A stretch of 64,000 bases of DNA, from the NCBI GenBank assembly GCA_964621445.1, contig CAZUNO010000004.1:62001-126000 (forward strand), given 5' to 3'. Below the pieces are notes generated by a model, which saw nothing but the letters and a program-made list of their open reading frames with translations, was not told where the DNA came from and did not search any database. Both the position numbers and the translations under genes were made by a program. Positions 26,751-35,949 of the stretch are shown here, in pieces; position 1 is the first letter of the stretch, and each line of letters opens with the position of its first letter. The DNA is from CAZUNO01 sp964621445 [NCBI: Candidatus Hadarchaeota archaeon]. GTDB lineage: Archaea > CAYQAE01 > CAYVLA01.

Positions 26751-27953
26751 ATGCTAAGGGATGGAATCTTCCTAACCGGGCGCCCCATGGACCGGATAAG
26801 TCCGGGACGGCTGGGTTTGAGGGTCTTCGACAGGGATCTTGCACAGCCCGGTTACACGCTTTTCTCCCCTGCCTTTGGCAGCAGGGAGTATCTAATCGAT
26901 ATCTCCGGGCTTGTAATTCACACCTGGAGGGTGGAGCATTCACAGCTAGGAGAGCTATTACCTAATGGTAATCTTCTTGTTGACAACTACGGCGCTGGGG
27001 TGAAGGAGCTGACGCCCCAGGGCAAAGCCGTATGGAACTGGAGCGGGAATTACCACCACGATTTTGAAAGACTGGAAAATGGTAACACCCTGCTACTGAC
27101 CGCCGAGGACACCCCAGTGGTACCCGGCTATTACCGCAAGGGTTACCAACCCGATCATATGCGAAGCGACGTGGTTCTGGAGGTTGATAGATCGGGGAGG
27201 ACGGTTTGGAGGTTCTCCTTCCTTGATCATCTGGAGGAGATATCGGAGTTGGCCGGTTGGCCCCAGCCGGTTAGATACGCGAAAAGAGATCCTGATGGGA
27301 AGGAGGTTGAAAGCAGACCAGCCGACTGGGCCCACACTAACACCATAGAATCACTGCCCGATACCCCACTGGGAAGAGAGGATGAAAGGTTTCGGGAGGG
27401 TAACCTTCTATTCAGCTTCCGGGCCCTGGACACCATCGGTGTCATTGACAGGGACCGGGAGAGGATTGCTTGGGCGTGGGGACCGGGAATCCTCGATGGC
27501 CAACATCAGCCTACCATGGTGGACAACGGTAACATTCTGTTATTTGACAATGGAACCTACAGGAACTACTCCCAGATTCTGGAGATCGAGCCCTCAAGCG
27601 GCAGGATAATATGGAAATACGAAAATGGCAGTGAGTTCTACTCCCCGTTTAGATCAGGCGTTCAGAGGCTGGATAACGGCAACACCCTAATCTGTGAATC
27701 CGACTCCGGGCGAATATTTGAGATAACCAAGGATAAGAAGGTCGTATGGGACTATTGGTCTCCATTCCTTGGCCAAGGGCCAGATAACCAGGGGAGGCAT
27801 ATATACCGGGCCACAAGATACTCGAATGACCAGGTCTTACCTCTGTTTGAATCAAGAACTGACAGGATAACTGCGGTGTCCGATGAGAACAGACAACCAT
27901 TAACCGGATTCAGGGAAGCTTTGAGATTCTACCAGGATTCCTTAGAGTACTAG
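26751..27953 (+). CDS. Arylsulfotransferase (ASST)-like beta-propeller protein
   Basis: A 400-residue protein from ATG 26751; the upstream TTG at 26697 overlaps its own ribosome site and is disfavoured. Repeating blades carry the motif LxNGNxL(L) (LLPNGNLLVDNYG, LENGNTLLLTAED, MVDNGNILLFDNG, RLDNGNTLICES). ADWAHTNTIE and GQHQPTM supply His residues at the positions used by ASST enzymes. There is no signal peptide, so it is cytosolic, unlike the exported bacterial enzyme. ASST moves sulfate between phenols. A non-catalytic binding propeller is also possible. Confidence 0.7.
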   Translation: MLRDGIFLTGRPMDRISPGRLGLRVFDRDLAQPGYTLFSPAFGSREYLIDISGLVIHTWRVEHSQLGELLPNGNLLVDNYGAGVKELTPQGKAVWNWSGNYHHDFERLENGNTLLLTAEDTPVVPGYYRKGYQPDHMRSDVVLEVDRSGRTVWRFSFLDHLEEISELAGWPQPVRYAKRDPDGKEVESRPADWAHTNTIESLPDTPLGREDERFREGNLLFSFRALDTIGVIDRDRERIAWAWGPGILDGQHQPTMVDNGNILLFDNGTYRNYSQILEIEPSSGRIIWKYENGSEFYSPFRSGVQRLDNGNTLICESDSGRIFEITKDKKVVWDYWSPFLGQGPDNQGRHIYRATRYSNDQVLPLFESRTDRITAVSDENRQPLTGFREALRFYQDSLEY

Positions 27954-28900
27954 TTTTCAAATTCCAAGATAACCCGAAGAACCTCCTGGGCCTTGGAATC
28001 AGCTAGGGAAAACCCCAGGGGCGCTTCCCGGAAGGGAAGCCGATGGGTTATCATCCTCTCAACATCGACTATGCCTTGATCTATGATCTCTTGTGCCAGG
28101 ATAAAGTCGCTCTTGGTGGGGCCCTCGGTAGTGGTGAGTCGAAGCTGTTTGGAGAAGAATTCCAGTGGCTTCATTGATGCTTTTTCACCTGGTAGGCCAT
28201 AAAGCATAACCGTTCCCCCATCCCCTGCCAGCCGGGGTGCAAGTGCAATGGTGTCCGGTTTTCCAACCGCCTCGATGACCAGTTCATAACCAAGACCATC
28301 GTTTGCCTCCAAGGCCTCTCTCACTAGATTCTTGCCGGGGCTTAAGCACCTGTCGCATATCCTTTCGGACTCTCGACGCCTGTATTCTAGGGGCTCCGAG
28401 GCGAAAAGGGGTGAAGCCCCCATTTGCCTGAGCAGGGAGGCCAAGGTGAGTCCGGCAGGGCCTTGTCCGATAATGAAGGTGCTCTTGCCCATGACGTTTT
28501 CCAGCCTTCTGCAACAGTGAATTGGCGGGGTTACCAGCTGGGCCATAACTGCCATATCAGTATTCATGTCCTGGTTTATGAGGGGGATTATTGAATGGGG
28601 AGGAACGCTCATCGTCTCTCTCAGACCATCCGCGTGAGGAGGCCGAACAAGCACCAGATCCCCCTTGGTGATATCTGAAGAGGGGCCGGGATCACGGACC
28701 CTACCCAGGCATTCATGTGCGGGTTTCCCGGGCCTCAGGGGGAATTCATCACACGGTTGCCTGCCTCTGTATTTGTGTAGATCGCTGCCGCATATGGTGA
28801 CTCTCTCCATATCCAGGAGTATTTCCCGGGGATTTGGCTCAGGTCCCTCGATCTCCTCTATCTCCATTTTGCGGGGCCCAGTGAGCTTTGCTGCCTTCAA
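27950..28900 (-). CDS. Zinc-dependent medium-chain dehydrogenase/reductase
   Basis: An MDR protein of about 316 residues. TICGSDLHKYRG and GKPAHECLG hold the catalytic zinc ligands Cys and His-Glu. STFIIGQGPAGLTLASLL is the Rossmann nucleotide loop, and LVIEAVGK and TVMLYGLPG follow. The structural-zinc loop with four Cys is missing or reduced. The frame opens at TTG 28930, but homology starts at LKAAKLTGP, giving TTG 28900 as the likely start. Dehydrogenases of this type oxidise polyols or sugars; the substrate is not determinable. Stops of this gene and the sulfotransferase-like gene overlap by four bases. Confidence 0.85.
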   Translation of the reverse strand: MKAAKLTGPRKMEIEEIEGPEPNPREILLDMERVTICGSDLHKYRGRQPCDEFPLRPGKPAHECLGRVRDPGPSSDITKGDLVLVRPPHADGLRETMSVPPHSIIPLINQDMNTDMAVMAQLVTPPIHCCRRLENVMGKSTFIIGQGPAGLTLASLLRQMGASPLFASEPLEYRRRESERICDRCLSPGKNLVREALEANDGLGYELVIEAVGKPDTIALAPRLAGDGGTVMLYGLPGEKASMKPLEFFSKQLRLTTTEGPTKSDFILAQEIIDQGIVDVERMITHRLPFREAPLGFSLADSKAQEVLRVILEFEN

Positions 28901-29097
28901 GTGAATCAATAGATCAGGCGTGAGGACCAAGAAAAATGTGCTTATTTAAGGGTGGATACATAGAGTATGTATCGGTACGAAATGTTAGAAGAATCATTTG
29001 ATATACATTGCTTCACATTACTCTCCTAACCCCGTTGGCCTACTGTGTGTGCCATTAGCATGTCAAGTCTTGGCCGGCGGGTATGAGGAGCATTCCC

Positions 29098-30687
29098 ATG
29101 AATCTTAGACAGCCGAACGCGGATGAATCCACAAGCACCCGGAACCGCTCGAGGAGCGTTGTGCCCATGTCGGGCATTTGCAGTCGATGCGTCGACGGAT
29201 GCACCGGTGTGTGCGAGATATGGCTATCCTCCTTCCGAGGGCGGGAGGTCCTGTATCCAGGCCCATTCGGGGAGATTACCGCCGGGGCGGATAAGAATTA
29301 TCCCCTGGACTACTCCCACCTGAACATTCAGGGTTATTCCGTGGGAGCCGAGGGCCTTCCCTCGGACATCCAAGTGGGCCCCGATACGGCAATATTCCCC
29401 AATGTGGACACCGAGGTGGAGTACGGTTGGGACAAGAAGGTGAAAATGAAGATTCCCATCTTCACCGGAGCACTGGGCTCGACCGAGATTGCCAGGAAGA
29501 ACTGGGAGCATTTCGCAATCGGAGCCGCCATATCGGGGATCACCCTGGTGTGTGGTGAAAACGTCTGCGGGGTTGATCCTGACCTGGTTCTGGACGCGGA
29601 TAAGAAGGTCAAGAAGAGCCCCGAGATGGATAGAAGGATAGAGATTTACAGGGATTTTCACGAGGGATATGGGGAACTGCTAGTTCAGATGAACGTGGAG
29701 GACACCAGGTTTGGGGTCGGCGAATATGTTTCATCCAAGCACGACATGGAGACCATAGAGCTCAAATGGGGACAGGGCGCCAAGTGTATCGGTGGGGAAA
29801 TTAAGCTGGATAGCATCGAAAGAGCTCAGCAGCTGAAGAATAGGGGATACATAGTACTTCCGGATCCAACCAAACACGACGTAGGGGAGTCCTACAAGGA
29901 TGGTGCGCTAAAGGAGTTCGAAAGGCATTCAAGGGTGGGTCTTCTGACAAAGGAGGATTTCCTGGAGGAGGTGGACCGCCTCCGTGACCTGGGCTTCAAG
30001 AGGATCACCCTGAAGACCGGGGCCTACTCGCCTGTAGAGCTGGCGATGGCGCTGCGATTTGGATCGGAGGCCAAGCTCGACCTGATCACTATAGACGGTG
30101 CGCCGGGAGGAACCGGCATGAGTCCCTGGCCCATGATGAATGAGTGGGGAATACCCACCTTCTACCTGCAATCCATGGCTCACAGGTTCTGCGAGAGACT
30201 GCATGAAAAAGGGATGAAGGTACCCGATCTGGCCATGGCTGGAGGTTTCTCATCCGAGGATGGGGTTTTCAAGGCACTGGCCATGGGAAGCCCCTATTTC
30301 AAGGCAGTTTGCATGGGCAGGGGGCTAATGATCCCCGGAATGGTGGGAAAGAACATAGACAAATGGCTGAAAGAGGGAGATCTTCCTCGAAACGTTGCCA
30401 AGTACGGGGAGAGAATGGAGGAGATCTTCGTTACCTACGAGGAGCTGAAAGACCTCTACGGTAGCCGTTTCAAGGACATACCCGCGGGTGCAATGGGCAT
30501 ATTTACCTTCTGTTCAAGGTTCCAGACCGGACTACAACAGCTCATGGCCGGAACCAGGAATTTCAACTTCTCCACCATATCCCGTAAAGACCTCATGTCC
30601 CTAACCCGGGAAGCGGAGAAGGTCTCCGGTATCCCCTATGTAATGGATGCCTATGCCGAGGAAGCGATGAGCATACTGGAAGGTTAG
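29098..30687 (+). CDS. FMN-binding glutamate synthase-like protein, stand-alone
   Basis: A 529-residue protein equal to the central and FMN barrel part of the glutamate synthase large subunit. PIFTGALGSTEIARKN, GGEIKLDSIERA, LDLITIDGAPGGTGMSP and MAGGFSSEDGVFKALAMG give the flavin and substrate loops in order. A Cys-rich N-terminus (CSRCVDGCTGVCE) precedes it and may bind a cluster. The GATase and GXGXG domains of bacterial GltB are absent. Archaeal GltS of this type needs separate partners, none of which is adjacent. ATG 29098 follows GAGGAG by seven bases and is preferred to the ATG at 29083. Confidence 0.9.
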   Translation: MNLRQPNADESTSTRNRSRSVVPMSGICSRCVDGCTGVCEIWLSSFRGREVLYPGPFGEITAGADKNYPLDYSHLNIQGYSVGAEGLPSDIQVGPDTAIFPNVDTEVEYGWDKKVKMKIPIFTGALGSTEIARKNWEHFAIGAAISGITLVCGENVCGVDPDLVLDADKKVKKSPEMDRRIEIYRDFHEGYGELLVQMNVEDTRFGVGEYVSSKHDMETIELKWGQGAKCIGGEIKLDSIERAQQLKNRGYIVLPDPTKHDVGESYKDGALKEFERHSRVGLLTKEDFLEEVDRLRDLGFKRITLKTGAYSPVELAMALRFGSEAKLDLITIDGAPGGTGMSPWPMMNEWGIPTFYLQSMAHRFCERLHEKGMKVPDLAMAGGFSSEDGVFKALAMGSPYFKAVCMGRGLMIPGMVGKNIDKWLKEGDLPRNVAKYGERMEEIFVTYEELKDLYGSRFKDIPAGAMGIFTFCSRFQTGLQQLMAGTRNFNFSTISRKDLMSLTREAEKVSGIPYVMDAYAEEAMSILEG

Positions 30688-30695
30688 AATTTTAA

Positions 30696-32684
30696 TCAGG
30701 TTCCGTGACGGTGGGTCTCCGCCTCGCCGCTTGAGAAGGCTCTCATAACCCTTTTGTAGTTTTCTCTGGCCTGCTTGAGTTCATCAAGCTTCATATTCGG
30801 GTTCTCTAGTGCCTGGTAGATGATGGATCCCTCGGTTTTGGCTGGTATGGGTAGCTCAGCCAGGTGACATATTGTTGGTGCGATGTCAGTTAGCCAAACA
30901 TTTCTTTCCAGAATTTTATCCGAGGCTATGCCTGGACCGGACATGATCATCAAGCCCTTCATCGAGCCTATCCCGTATTCGGTGGGGGGAAGGAAGTTGC
31001 CGTGCTCCCCGCCAAACTCGGGATTCAGGGCGTATACAACATCCCCTACGCGCTCTCCGTAGAGCCCCATGAATCTTGCATCCTCACGTTTAAGTGCCAG
31101 AGCAACCGGCTTCATCCCGGTTTGGGGATCGGTGTAATCATAGAGCTCGCTGATTATACGGTTTCTAACCTCCTCGTATTCCTGTCCTGGCTCTACAATA
31201 CCCATTGGATCCCTTCCCTTCAAGTTGACATATACGTAACAGGCTCTTTGAGCGTATGCCCTGGTATTCTCCCAGTCGACCTCGAAGCGGGTGGAGGTGT
31301 GGGAAAAGGAAGCTGACTGCTCCCGCCTCTCTCCTTCCTTTAACTTGGTGAGGCCCTTATCTACCAGGAGGTCCGATACCTTGAATTTCCGGGTCGATGC
31401 CTTGGCTCCATGGTCAGAGACCACACAAACCAGGGAATCCTCCCCGACGCAGGATAGTATGGACCCGATCGTGCGGTCGATGCTCTGATAAAGTTCTAGC
31501 TCCGTTTCCTGATATCGATTCCTTTTCTCGGAGTCGGGATTGGTAATCGGATCAAGCTCCATCGAAAAGGTGTGATACATCCAATCCGGACAGTGCATAT
31601 GCATGAAGAAGAGATCCCATTCCTTGTTTCCTAGTAGATGGGTAACGGCGTTGCTGGTCCATGTGTGCTGTAATTCCACGATCTCGGTGAAGGTTTGCAG
31701 GTCTATCCATCCCAGGAGAAGAGGAAGGTAGCCACCTCTAGGAGATGGCAGTCCCTGGTCAAAGGGTATCTCTTCAGCCACCGAATCGGGGAATGACCAA
31801 CCTTTCAGGGAGTTAATTATGGTGACGTATAGGGAGAAGGAATCTCCCTTTGGGGACATTTCCAGCAGCTTACACCTGAATGCTCCTTTCATGGACCCCC
31901 TGGAGGTCTGGAATTCCTGAATGATAGTTGGGCTCCATTCCCCGGGAGCTAGGGTTGCGAACCGGTCATCGATGTCCTTGGTTTCGGAAAGGACCGCCCT
32001 GTTGTAGCCCTTTCCATCCGGACCAAGTGCCAGCATGTGCCAGGTCCTTGGCTCAATGTGATTGGCGGAGGGCTGGGGCGGGGCATCGTAAAAGAGTTTT
32101 AGGTCGGCCTCAAGATATCCTTCGCCACCCAGGGAATCGATATTCTTCCAGGCTTCGGGTTTCTTGAGTTGAATTTTGGTGGCGAATGGTATCTCCTTGG
32201 TGGTGAATAGCTGATAATCGGCGAGGGTTACCCCGGGTCTTTCATTGTCATGTCTGAAACGCCAGCTGTTTATACCTACTCCTCCGCCCCCGATGACTAT
32301 TCCTTTGGAGATTTTTGGTGGCCAGGAAGCGGGCCAGTCGAATATTATGCTCTTCCTGCCCTCCCTCTCCGCAACCTCCCATATGGTCTCCGCCTGGTTG
32401 TCCTGGGAGTCAAATCCGTCATGTATTTCATCCAGGGGGTCACCTGGTATGTGGACCGAGTATCCGGTTATTCCATGGGTACCGGGCCAGGCACCGGTGG
32501 CAATTGTAGTCCAGTTGGACGATGTTATGGTGGGATATGGAACCAGGCAATTCTCGGCGAAAACTCCGTCCTCCATGAGCCGCTTTAGATTTGGAAGATC
32601 TCCCTCCTCCGCCAGTTGACGCATTCTTGGGACTATTGGGGCATCAAGGCCGATTACTAACACCTTTCCGGGTTTATCCTTCAT
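30696..32684 (-). CDS. Type I phosphodiesterase / nucleotide pyrophosphatase of the alkaline phosphatase superfamily
   Basis: A 662-residue enzyme. It opens with KVLVIGLDAP (first metal Asp), then TITSSNWTTIATG (nucleophile Thr/Ser), a central HMHCPDWMYH segment, and later VVSDHGAKAS and GEHGNFLPP, which supply the remaining Zn/metal ligands. There is no signal peptide, so it acts in the cytosol. Relatives hydrolyse nucleotide pyrophosphates, phosphodiesters or sulfate/phosphonate esters, and archaeal members often process lipid or sugar phosphodiesters. ATG 32684 follows GGAGG by seven bases. The gene ends nine bases from the glutamate synthase stop. Confidence 0.85.
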   Translation of the reverse strand: MKDKPGKVLVIGLDAPIVPRMRQLAEEGDLPNLKRLMEDGVFAENCLVPYPTITSSNWTTIATGAWPGTHGITGYSVHIPGDPLDEIHDGFDSQDNQAETIWEVAEREGRKSIIFDWPASWPPKISKGIVIGGGGVGINSWRFRHDNERPGVTLADYQLFTTKEIPFATKIQLKKPEAWKNIDSLGGEGYLEADLKLFYDAPPQPSANHIEPRTWHMLALGPDGKGYNRAVLSETKDIDDRFATLAPGEWSPTIIQEFQTSRGSMKGAFRCKLLEMSPKGDSFSLYVTIINSLKGWSFPDSVAEEIPFDQGLPSPRGGYLPLLLGWIDLQTFTEIVELQHTWTSNAVTHLLGNKEWDLFFMHMHCPDWMYHTFSMELDPITNPDSEKRNRYQETELELYQSIDRTIGSILSCVGEDSLVCVVSDHGAKASTRKFKVSDLLVDKGLTKLKEGERREQSASFSHTSTRFEVDWENTRAYAQRACYVYVNLKGRDPMGIVEPGQEYEEVRNRIISELYDYTDPQTGMKPVALALKREDARFMGLYGERVGDVVYALNPEFGGEHGNFLPPTEYGIGSMKGLMIMSGPGIASDKILERNVWLTDIAPTICHLAELPIPAKTEGSIIYQALENPNMKLDELKQARENYKRVMRAFSSGEAETHRHGT

Positions 32685-32803
32685 GGATAGGCCTCCATCC
32701 GGACAAATAAAAGGATTACTTCTAGATTGGAAAGGCCTGTATAAGCCATGTTTTCATTATCTATAATATTCATATTTCAACAGGTGGATGATTTGGGAAC
32801 TTG

Positions 32804-33856
32804 ATGTCCTCATTTGCCCAGCCGAATAAGGATATGAGGGATAATTACCTTAGAGCCCTGGAGTCCCGGAACCCAGAATGGATTCCTTGCTCGGTCTCCT
32901 TCTCCCGGGCGACTTGGAAGGTTTACCGAGACCGATTACAGGCCTTGGTAGAACGACACCCCTCTATATTTGGTACACAGGAGGAGGAGAGAGATTTTGA
33001 CTCCATGCCCAAGGCATACGAGGCCGGTTATTACACTGATAACTGGGGTTGCGTATGGTATAATGTTCAGCCCGGTCTGGAGGGACAGGTCGTGGGTCAT
33101 CCCCTGGAGAATTGGTCTGACTTCAAGGATTATCATCCTCCTGATCCCCTGGTTTACTCGGGAAGGGGAAAGTGGGACTGGAACCAGGTGGAGAATGAAA
33201 TTGAAAGGCGTCGTGATCTTGGGCTGGTAACCTGGGGGAACGGTGAGAGCCTCTTTGACCGCCTATATTTCCTCAGAGGTTTCAAGAATCTCATGAGGGA
33301 TATCGTTACCGGGGAACCACTACTGGATGAGCTAATTGAGATGCTCCAGGAGCATGAGTTGAAACTTATCCAAAAGTGGCTGGAAATTGGCGTGGATATA
33401 ATCTCTTTTCACACCGATATCGGCATGCAAACCGGGTTGATGATTAGCCCGGGACAATTCAGGCGTTATATCAAGCCCATGTTTAAGAAGCTATTTACCA
33501 CCTGCCGCCGCTCGGGTACTCACGTCTACCTCTCCTCGGATGGAAGGCTCCTAGATATAGTTGAGGACCTGGTTGAGTGTGGTGTCTCGGTACATGATCC
33601 CCAGTTTCGGGCTAATACGCTAGAGGGAATAGCCGGATGTTACAGGGGCAATATGTGTGTGGACCTGGATCTTGACCGGCAGATGTTCGCTTTTTGCAGC
33701 CCGGAAGAGATAGATGAGCAGATAAGGAAGTCTGTTGAAGTACTTGGAGATCCCCGTGGGGGCCTAATGATGAAGGCAGCTGTGTCGGGGACCAATGTTC
33801 CTCTGGAGAACATGGAGGCTATCTGTCAATCGATGGAGAATCACTGCCTACCCTGA
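32804..33856 (+). CDS. Uroporphyrinogen decarboxylase-family protein (probable corrinoid methyltransferase type)
   Basis: A URO-D barrel protein of about 350 residues with SFHTDIGMQTGLMISPGQFRR, TCRRSGTHVYLSSDG and GNMCVDLDLDRQ, the shape of the divergent UroD/MtaA/CmuA superfamily. True HemE has two acidic substrate residues in a different N-terminal motif and is part of haem synthesis, which is not indicated here. Methyltransferases of this fold move methyl groups between methylamines, methanol or O-demethylation corrinoids and thiols. No corrinoid protein lies nearby. ATG 32804 is used. The 3' end overlaps the next minus-strand gene by 38 bases. Confidence 0.75.
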   Translation: MSSFAQPNKDMRDNYLRALESRNPEWIPCSVSFSRATWKVYRDRLQALVERHPSIFGTQEEERDFDSMPKAYEAGYYTDNWGCVWYNVQPGLEGQVVGHPLENWSDFKDYHPPDPLVYSGRGKWDWNQVENEIERRRDLGLVTWGNGESLFDRLYFLRGFKNLMRDIVTGEPLLDELIEMLQEHELKLIQKWLEIGVDIISFHTDIGMQTGLMISPGQFRRYIKPMFKKLFTTCRRSGTHVYLSSDGRLLDIVEDLVECGVSVHDPQFRANTLEGIAGCYRGNMCVDLDLDRQMFAFCSPEEIDEQIRKSVEVLGDPRGGLMMKAAVSGTNVPLENMEAICQSMENHCLP

Positions 33857-35624
33857 AGGGGGCTCTGAGTAGTATCGCCAGCAAGGCCAAAATAGATGTA
33901 GCAAGTCCATATCCACCGAACTCCGGAATCTCGGACCAGTCCTTTAGGGCCTTTAGTAGGTGGAACCTTCCCTGTATCTCATTTCCCTCTTTGAAACTTC
34001 TGTCAGCAGAATATATCTTGTTCAGTATGATCATGGGAACGCTAGAATTCCTGGGATTTTCAAACCCCTGTTCCACGTAGGGCCATACCTGATCGAGGAC
34101 AACCTGATAGCCATTTTTCGTTGCGTTCCCTGCCAGCTGCCCGGCATTCTTGTATCTTCCCTCACCGAACTCCTCGATCGCCCGTTCGTAGGCTATCCTC
34201 GCTGAGTTAAGCTGACCAAGACCGAGTTGCCCATAGTACTCCAAAAGGTCCGAAAGTTCATGTATGGGTCCCCAGGACTCCATGGCTCTTAATTCCTCCT
34301 CGGAGAGATCCCATACGAAGCAGGGAAGGTCCTCGAGGTTCAACACGTCGCCCTCTATGGTAGTTGTGGACATATTACGGCCCATGTACTTGAAAGGACC
34401 CATGGCCGGGGAGAGCTGAAGAGGCGAGAAGGCCAATCCCAATTTCGGTGGGAGAGCCTCGCCCGAGCTGGTATTCACATTGGGGTTGAATACTGCCGAT
34501 GCTACCCCCGGACCAATATTTGCCCGTACCTCGATCCCGGGATAGACGAAGAAAGGCTGGATGGGATTGGGCGGTGCGGTGTCGTTGAAGTGGACCTGGC
34601 TCTGGAGAAGACGGAAGGCCTTTGCGTAATGTGCCTCCGGCGCCAGTGTCCAGGGGTTAGTTGCCCTTTGATAGATCCAGAAGGCGCCATTGTGCCTTGT
34701 GCCGTACTCCATATAGTCCAGTATATCGAAGGGAGCTATCCAAAGCGTCCACATACCCGGCAGGACCTTGCCATTTATCCCCATTTCATGGAAGAGCTGG
34801 TGGTTATCATCCACCTTTCCCTTTTTATAGCCGGAATAGGTATCCTCATGCCAGGCGGTTACTGTTTTTCCCTCCGTCGATAGACCCTTTAGAATGCTCA
34901 GGTGGAACCAGGACCCATCCTCAAAGGCCAGTATACCTAGGTGAAGATCGGGATTGATAGTATGAATCTTCCGTTGCGTCTCCCTGGCGTATCCGATCAC
35001 GGTCCGCTCCTGCCAATCCTGGAACTCCTCTAGAAGACCATTTTGGCTGAGCCAGCCCCTTCTCTCCGATGGGGGAAGAGAGGGTATGGTCCTATCCGTC
35101 TCGTTGCCGAATCTTTGCAGGGCATACTGATCGAAGGTGTAGTCCCAGTAGGTAAATTCCTCCCTTCTGTAGTCCTCAATGTCCCATACAACTCCCCATA
35201 TATCATGGCTCAAGGAGAGGTTGGCTATAGCAACCCCTGGCTCCTCGATAAGCCTCTTCCAATAGATGGGGTCCACACGTGATGGGGTTACGCTCTCCAC
35301 ATGTCCGTTGGCGTTTACCGCCCGGGAGTAGTTGAATTCGGGCTCCGTCACCTCGTAATATGGGCCGCAAATCAGGCTAAGGCCATGCTCAGATGCCTTA
35401 TCGCTCTCGTTTGCAAAGAGCTCAAGGGCCTTCTCCTCCCCCTCAGTCCACCACACCTCCTGGTACACGGCATCAAATCCTAGTTCACCGAGGATGGAAT
35501 AGTTCCAAACGCCATACACGGCTCTGAAGTCATCGACGCCTTGAGCTTGAACGAAGGTTAAGGCGATAAAGAAAGCCATAACTAATACAGGGAATCGAAA
35601 ATGAGTAATCTCCAATTTGATCAT
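33819..35624 (-). CDS. Secreted glycosidase-like TIM-barrel protein with C-terminal membrane anchor
   Basis: A 601-residue protein with signal peptide FPVLVMAFFIALTFVQAQG. Residues 30-320 read like a glycoside-hydrolase barrel (LGFDAVYQEVWW, IWGVVWDIEDYRREE, LHLGILAFEDGSW, GAFWIYQRA), with acidic residues at the ends of strands. A helical region follows (residues 470-570), then a last hydrophobic helix (GLATSILALLAILL). Sequons are frequent (NET, NLS, NDT, NSS). The exact GH family is not recognised and catalytic residues are not assigned. The design (exported domain, helical stalk, anchor) resembles the two GATase-like paralogues. Confidence 0.65.
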   Translation of the reverse strand: MIKLEITHFRFPVLVMAFFIALTFVQAQGVDDFRAVYGVWNYSILGELGFDAVYQEVWWTEGEEKALELFANESDKASEHGLSLICGPYYEVTEPEFNYSRAVNANGHVESVTPSRVDPIYWKRLIEEPGVAIANLSLSHDIWGVVWDIEDYRREEFTYWDYTFDQYALQRFGNETDRTIPSLPPSERRGWLSQNGLLEEFQDWQERTVIGYARETQRKIHTINPDLHLGILAFEDGSWFHLSILKGLSTEGKTVTAWHEDTYSGYKKGKVDDNHQLFHEMGINGKVLPGMWTLWIAPFDILDYMEYGTRHNGAFWIYQRATNPWTLAPEAHYAKAFRLLQSQVHFNDTAPPNPIQPFFVYPGIEVRANIGPGVASAVFNPNVNTSSGEALPPKLGLAFSPLQLSPAMGPFKYMGRNMSTTTIEGDVLNLEDLPCFVWDLSEEELRAMESWGPIHELSDLLEYYGQLGLGQLNSARIAYERAIEEFGEGRYKNAGQLAGNATKNGYQVVLDQVWPYVEQGFENPRNSSVPMIILNKIYSADRSFKEGNEIQGRFHLLKALKDWSEIPEFGGYGLATSILALLAILLRAPFRVGSDSPSIDR

Positions 35625-35726
35625 GCCTGAGAAAATTGTTGCAAAGCCAGAAAAAAATAGTTTGATAAAAATGAATACTCGGGAATAGTAAAGGGAGGGT
35701 CTATTCCACTCCAGGAAATCTCGCGT

Positions 35727-35843
35727 TTAGTCCTCTTTTTGGCCTTTTCCCTTCTTTCGTGTTTCGCTGCATCCACCGCGGCCACGGTTTGCCCGTTTTC
35801 CCTTGCCAGATCCGTCACGTTTCGGTTTTCCTTTCTTTGCCAT
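35727..35843 (-). CDS. 38-residue highly basic protein
   Basis: ATG 35843 follows AGGAGGTGA at a four-base spacing, the strongest ribosome site in the window. The product is nearly all Lys, Arg, Gly, with a lone Cys (RGRGGCSETRKKGKG). It is reminiscent of short Gly/Lys/Arg nucleic-acid-binding tails, such as RGG-like segments. It is well below usual gene-calling length and is easily missed. A longer frame in the same region in another phase (35621-35896) lacks such a ribosome site. The function is unknown; RNA or DNA binding is a guess from composition. Confidence 0.6.
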   Translation of the reverse strand: MAKKGKPKRDGSGKGKRANRGRGGCSETRKKGKGQKED

Positions 35844-35949
35844 TGACTCACCTCCTGATCATGTTCTGTATGGTTAGAAAATTCCGAGGGACGCAAAAAT
35901 GTTCTGGTAATAATTGCCCAGATACAATTTTCTGTAAGGATTCCTGATC

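Noticed and set aside
35621-35896. 91-codon minus frame over the 38-residue basic gene
   Set aside because: No ribosome site and odd composition; the shorter frame with AGGAGGTGA is favoured.
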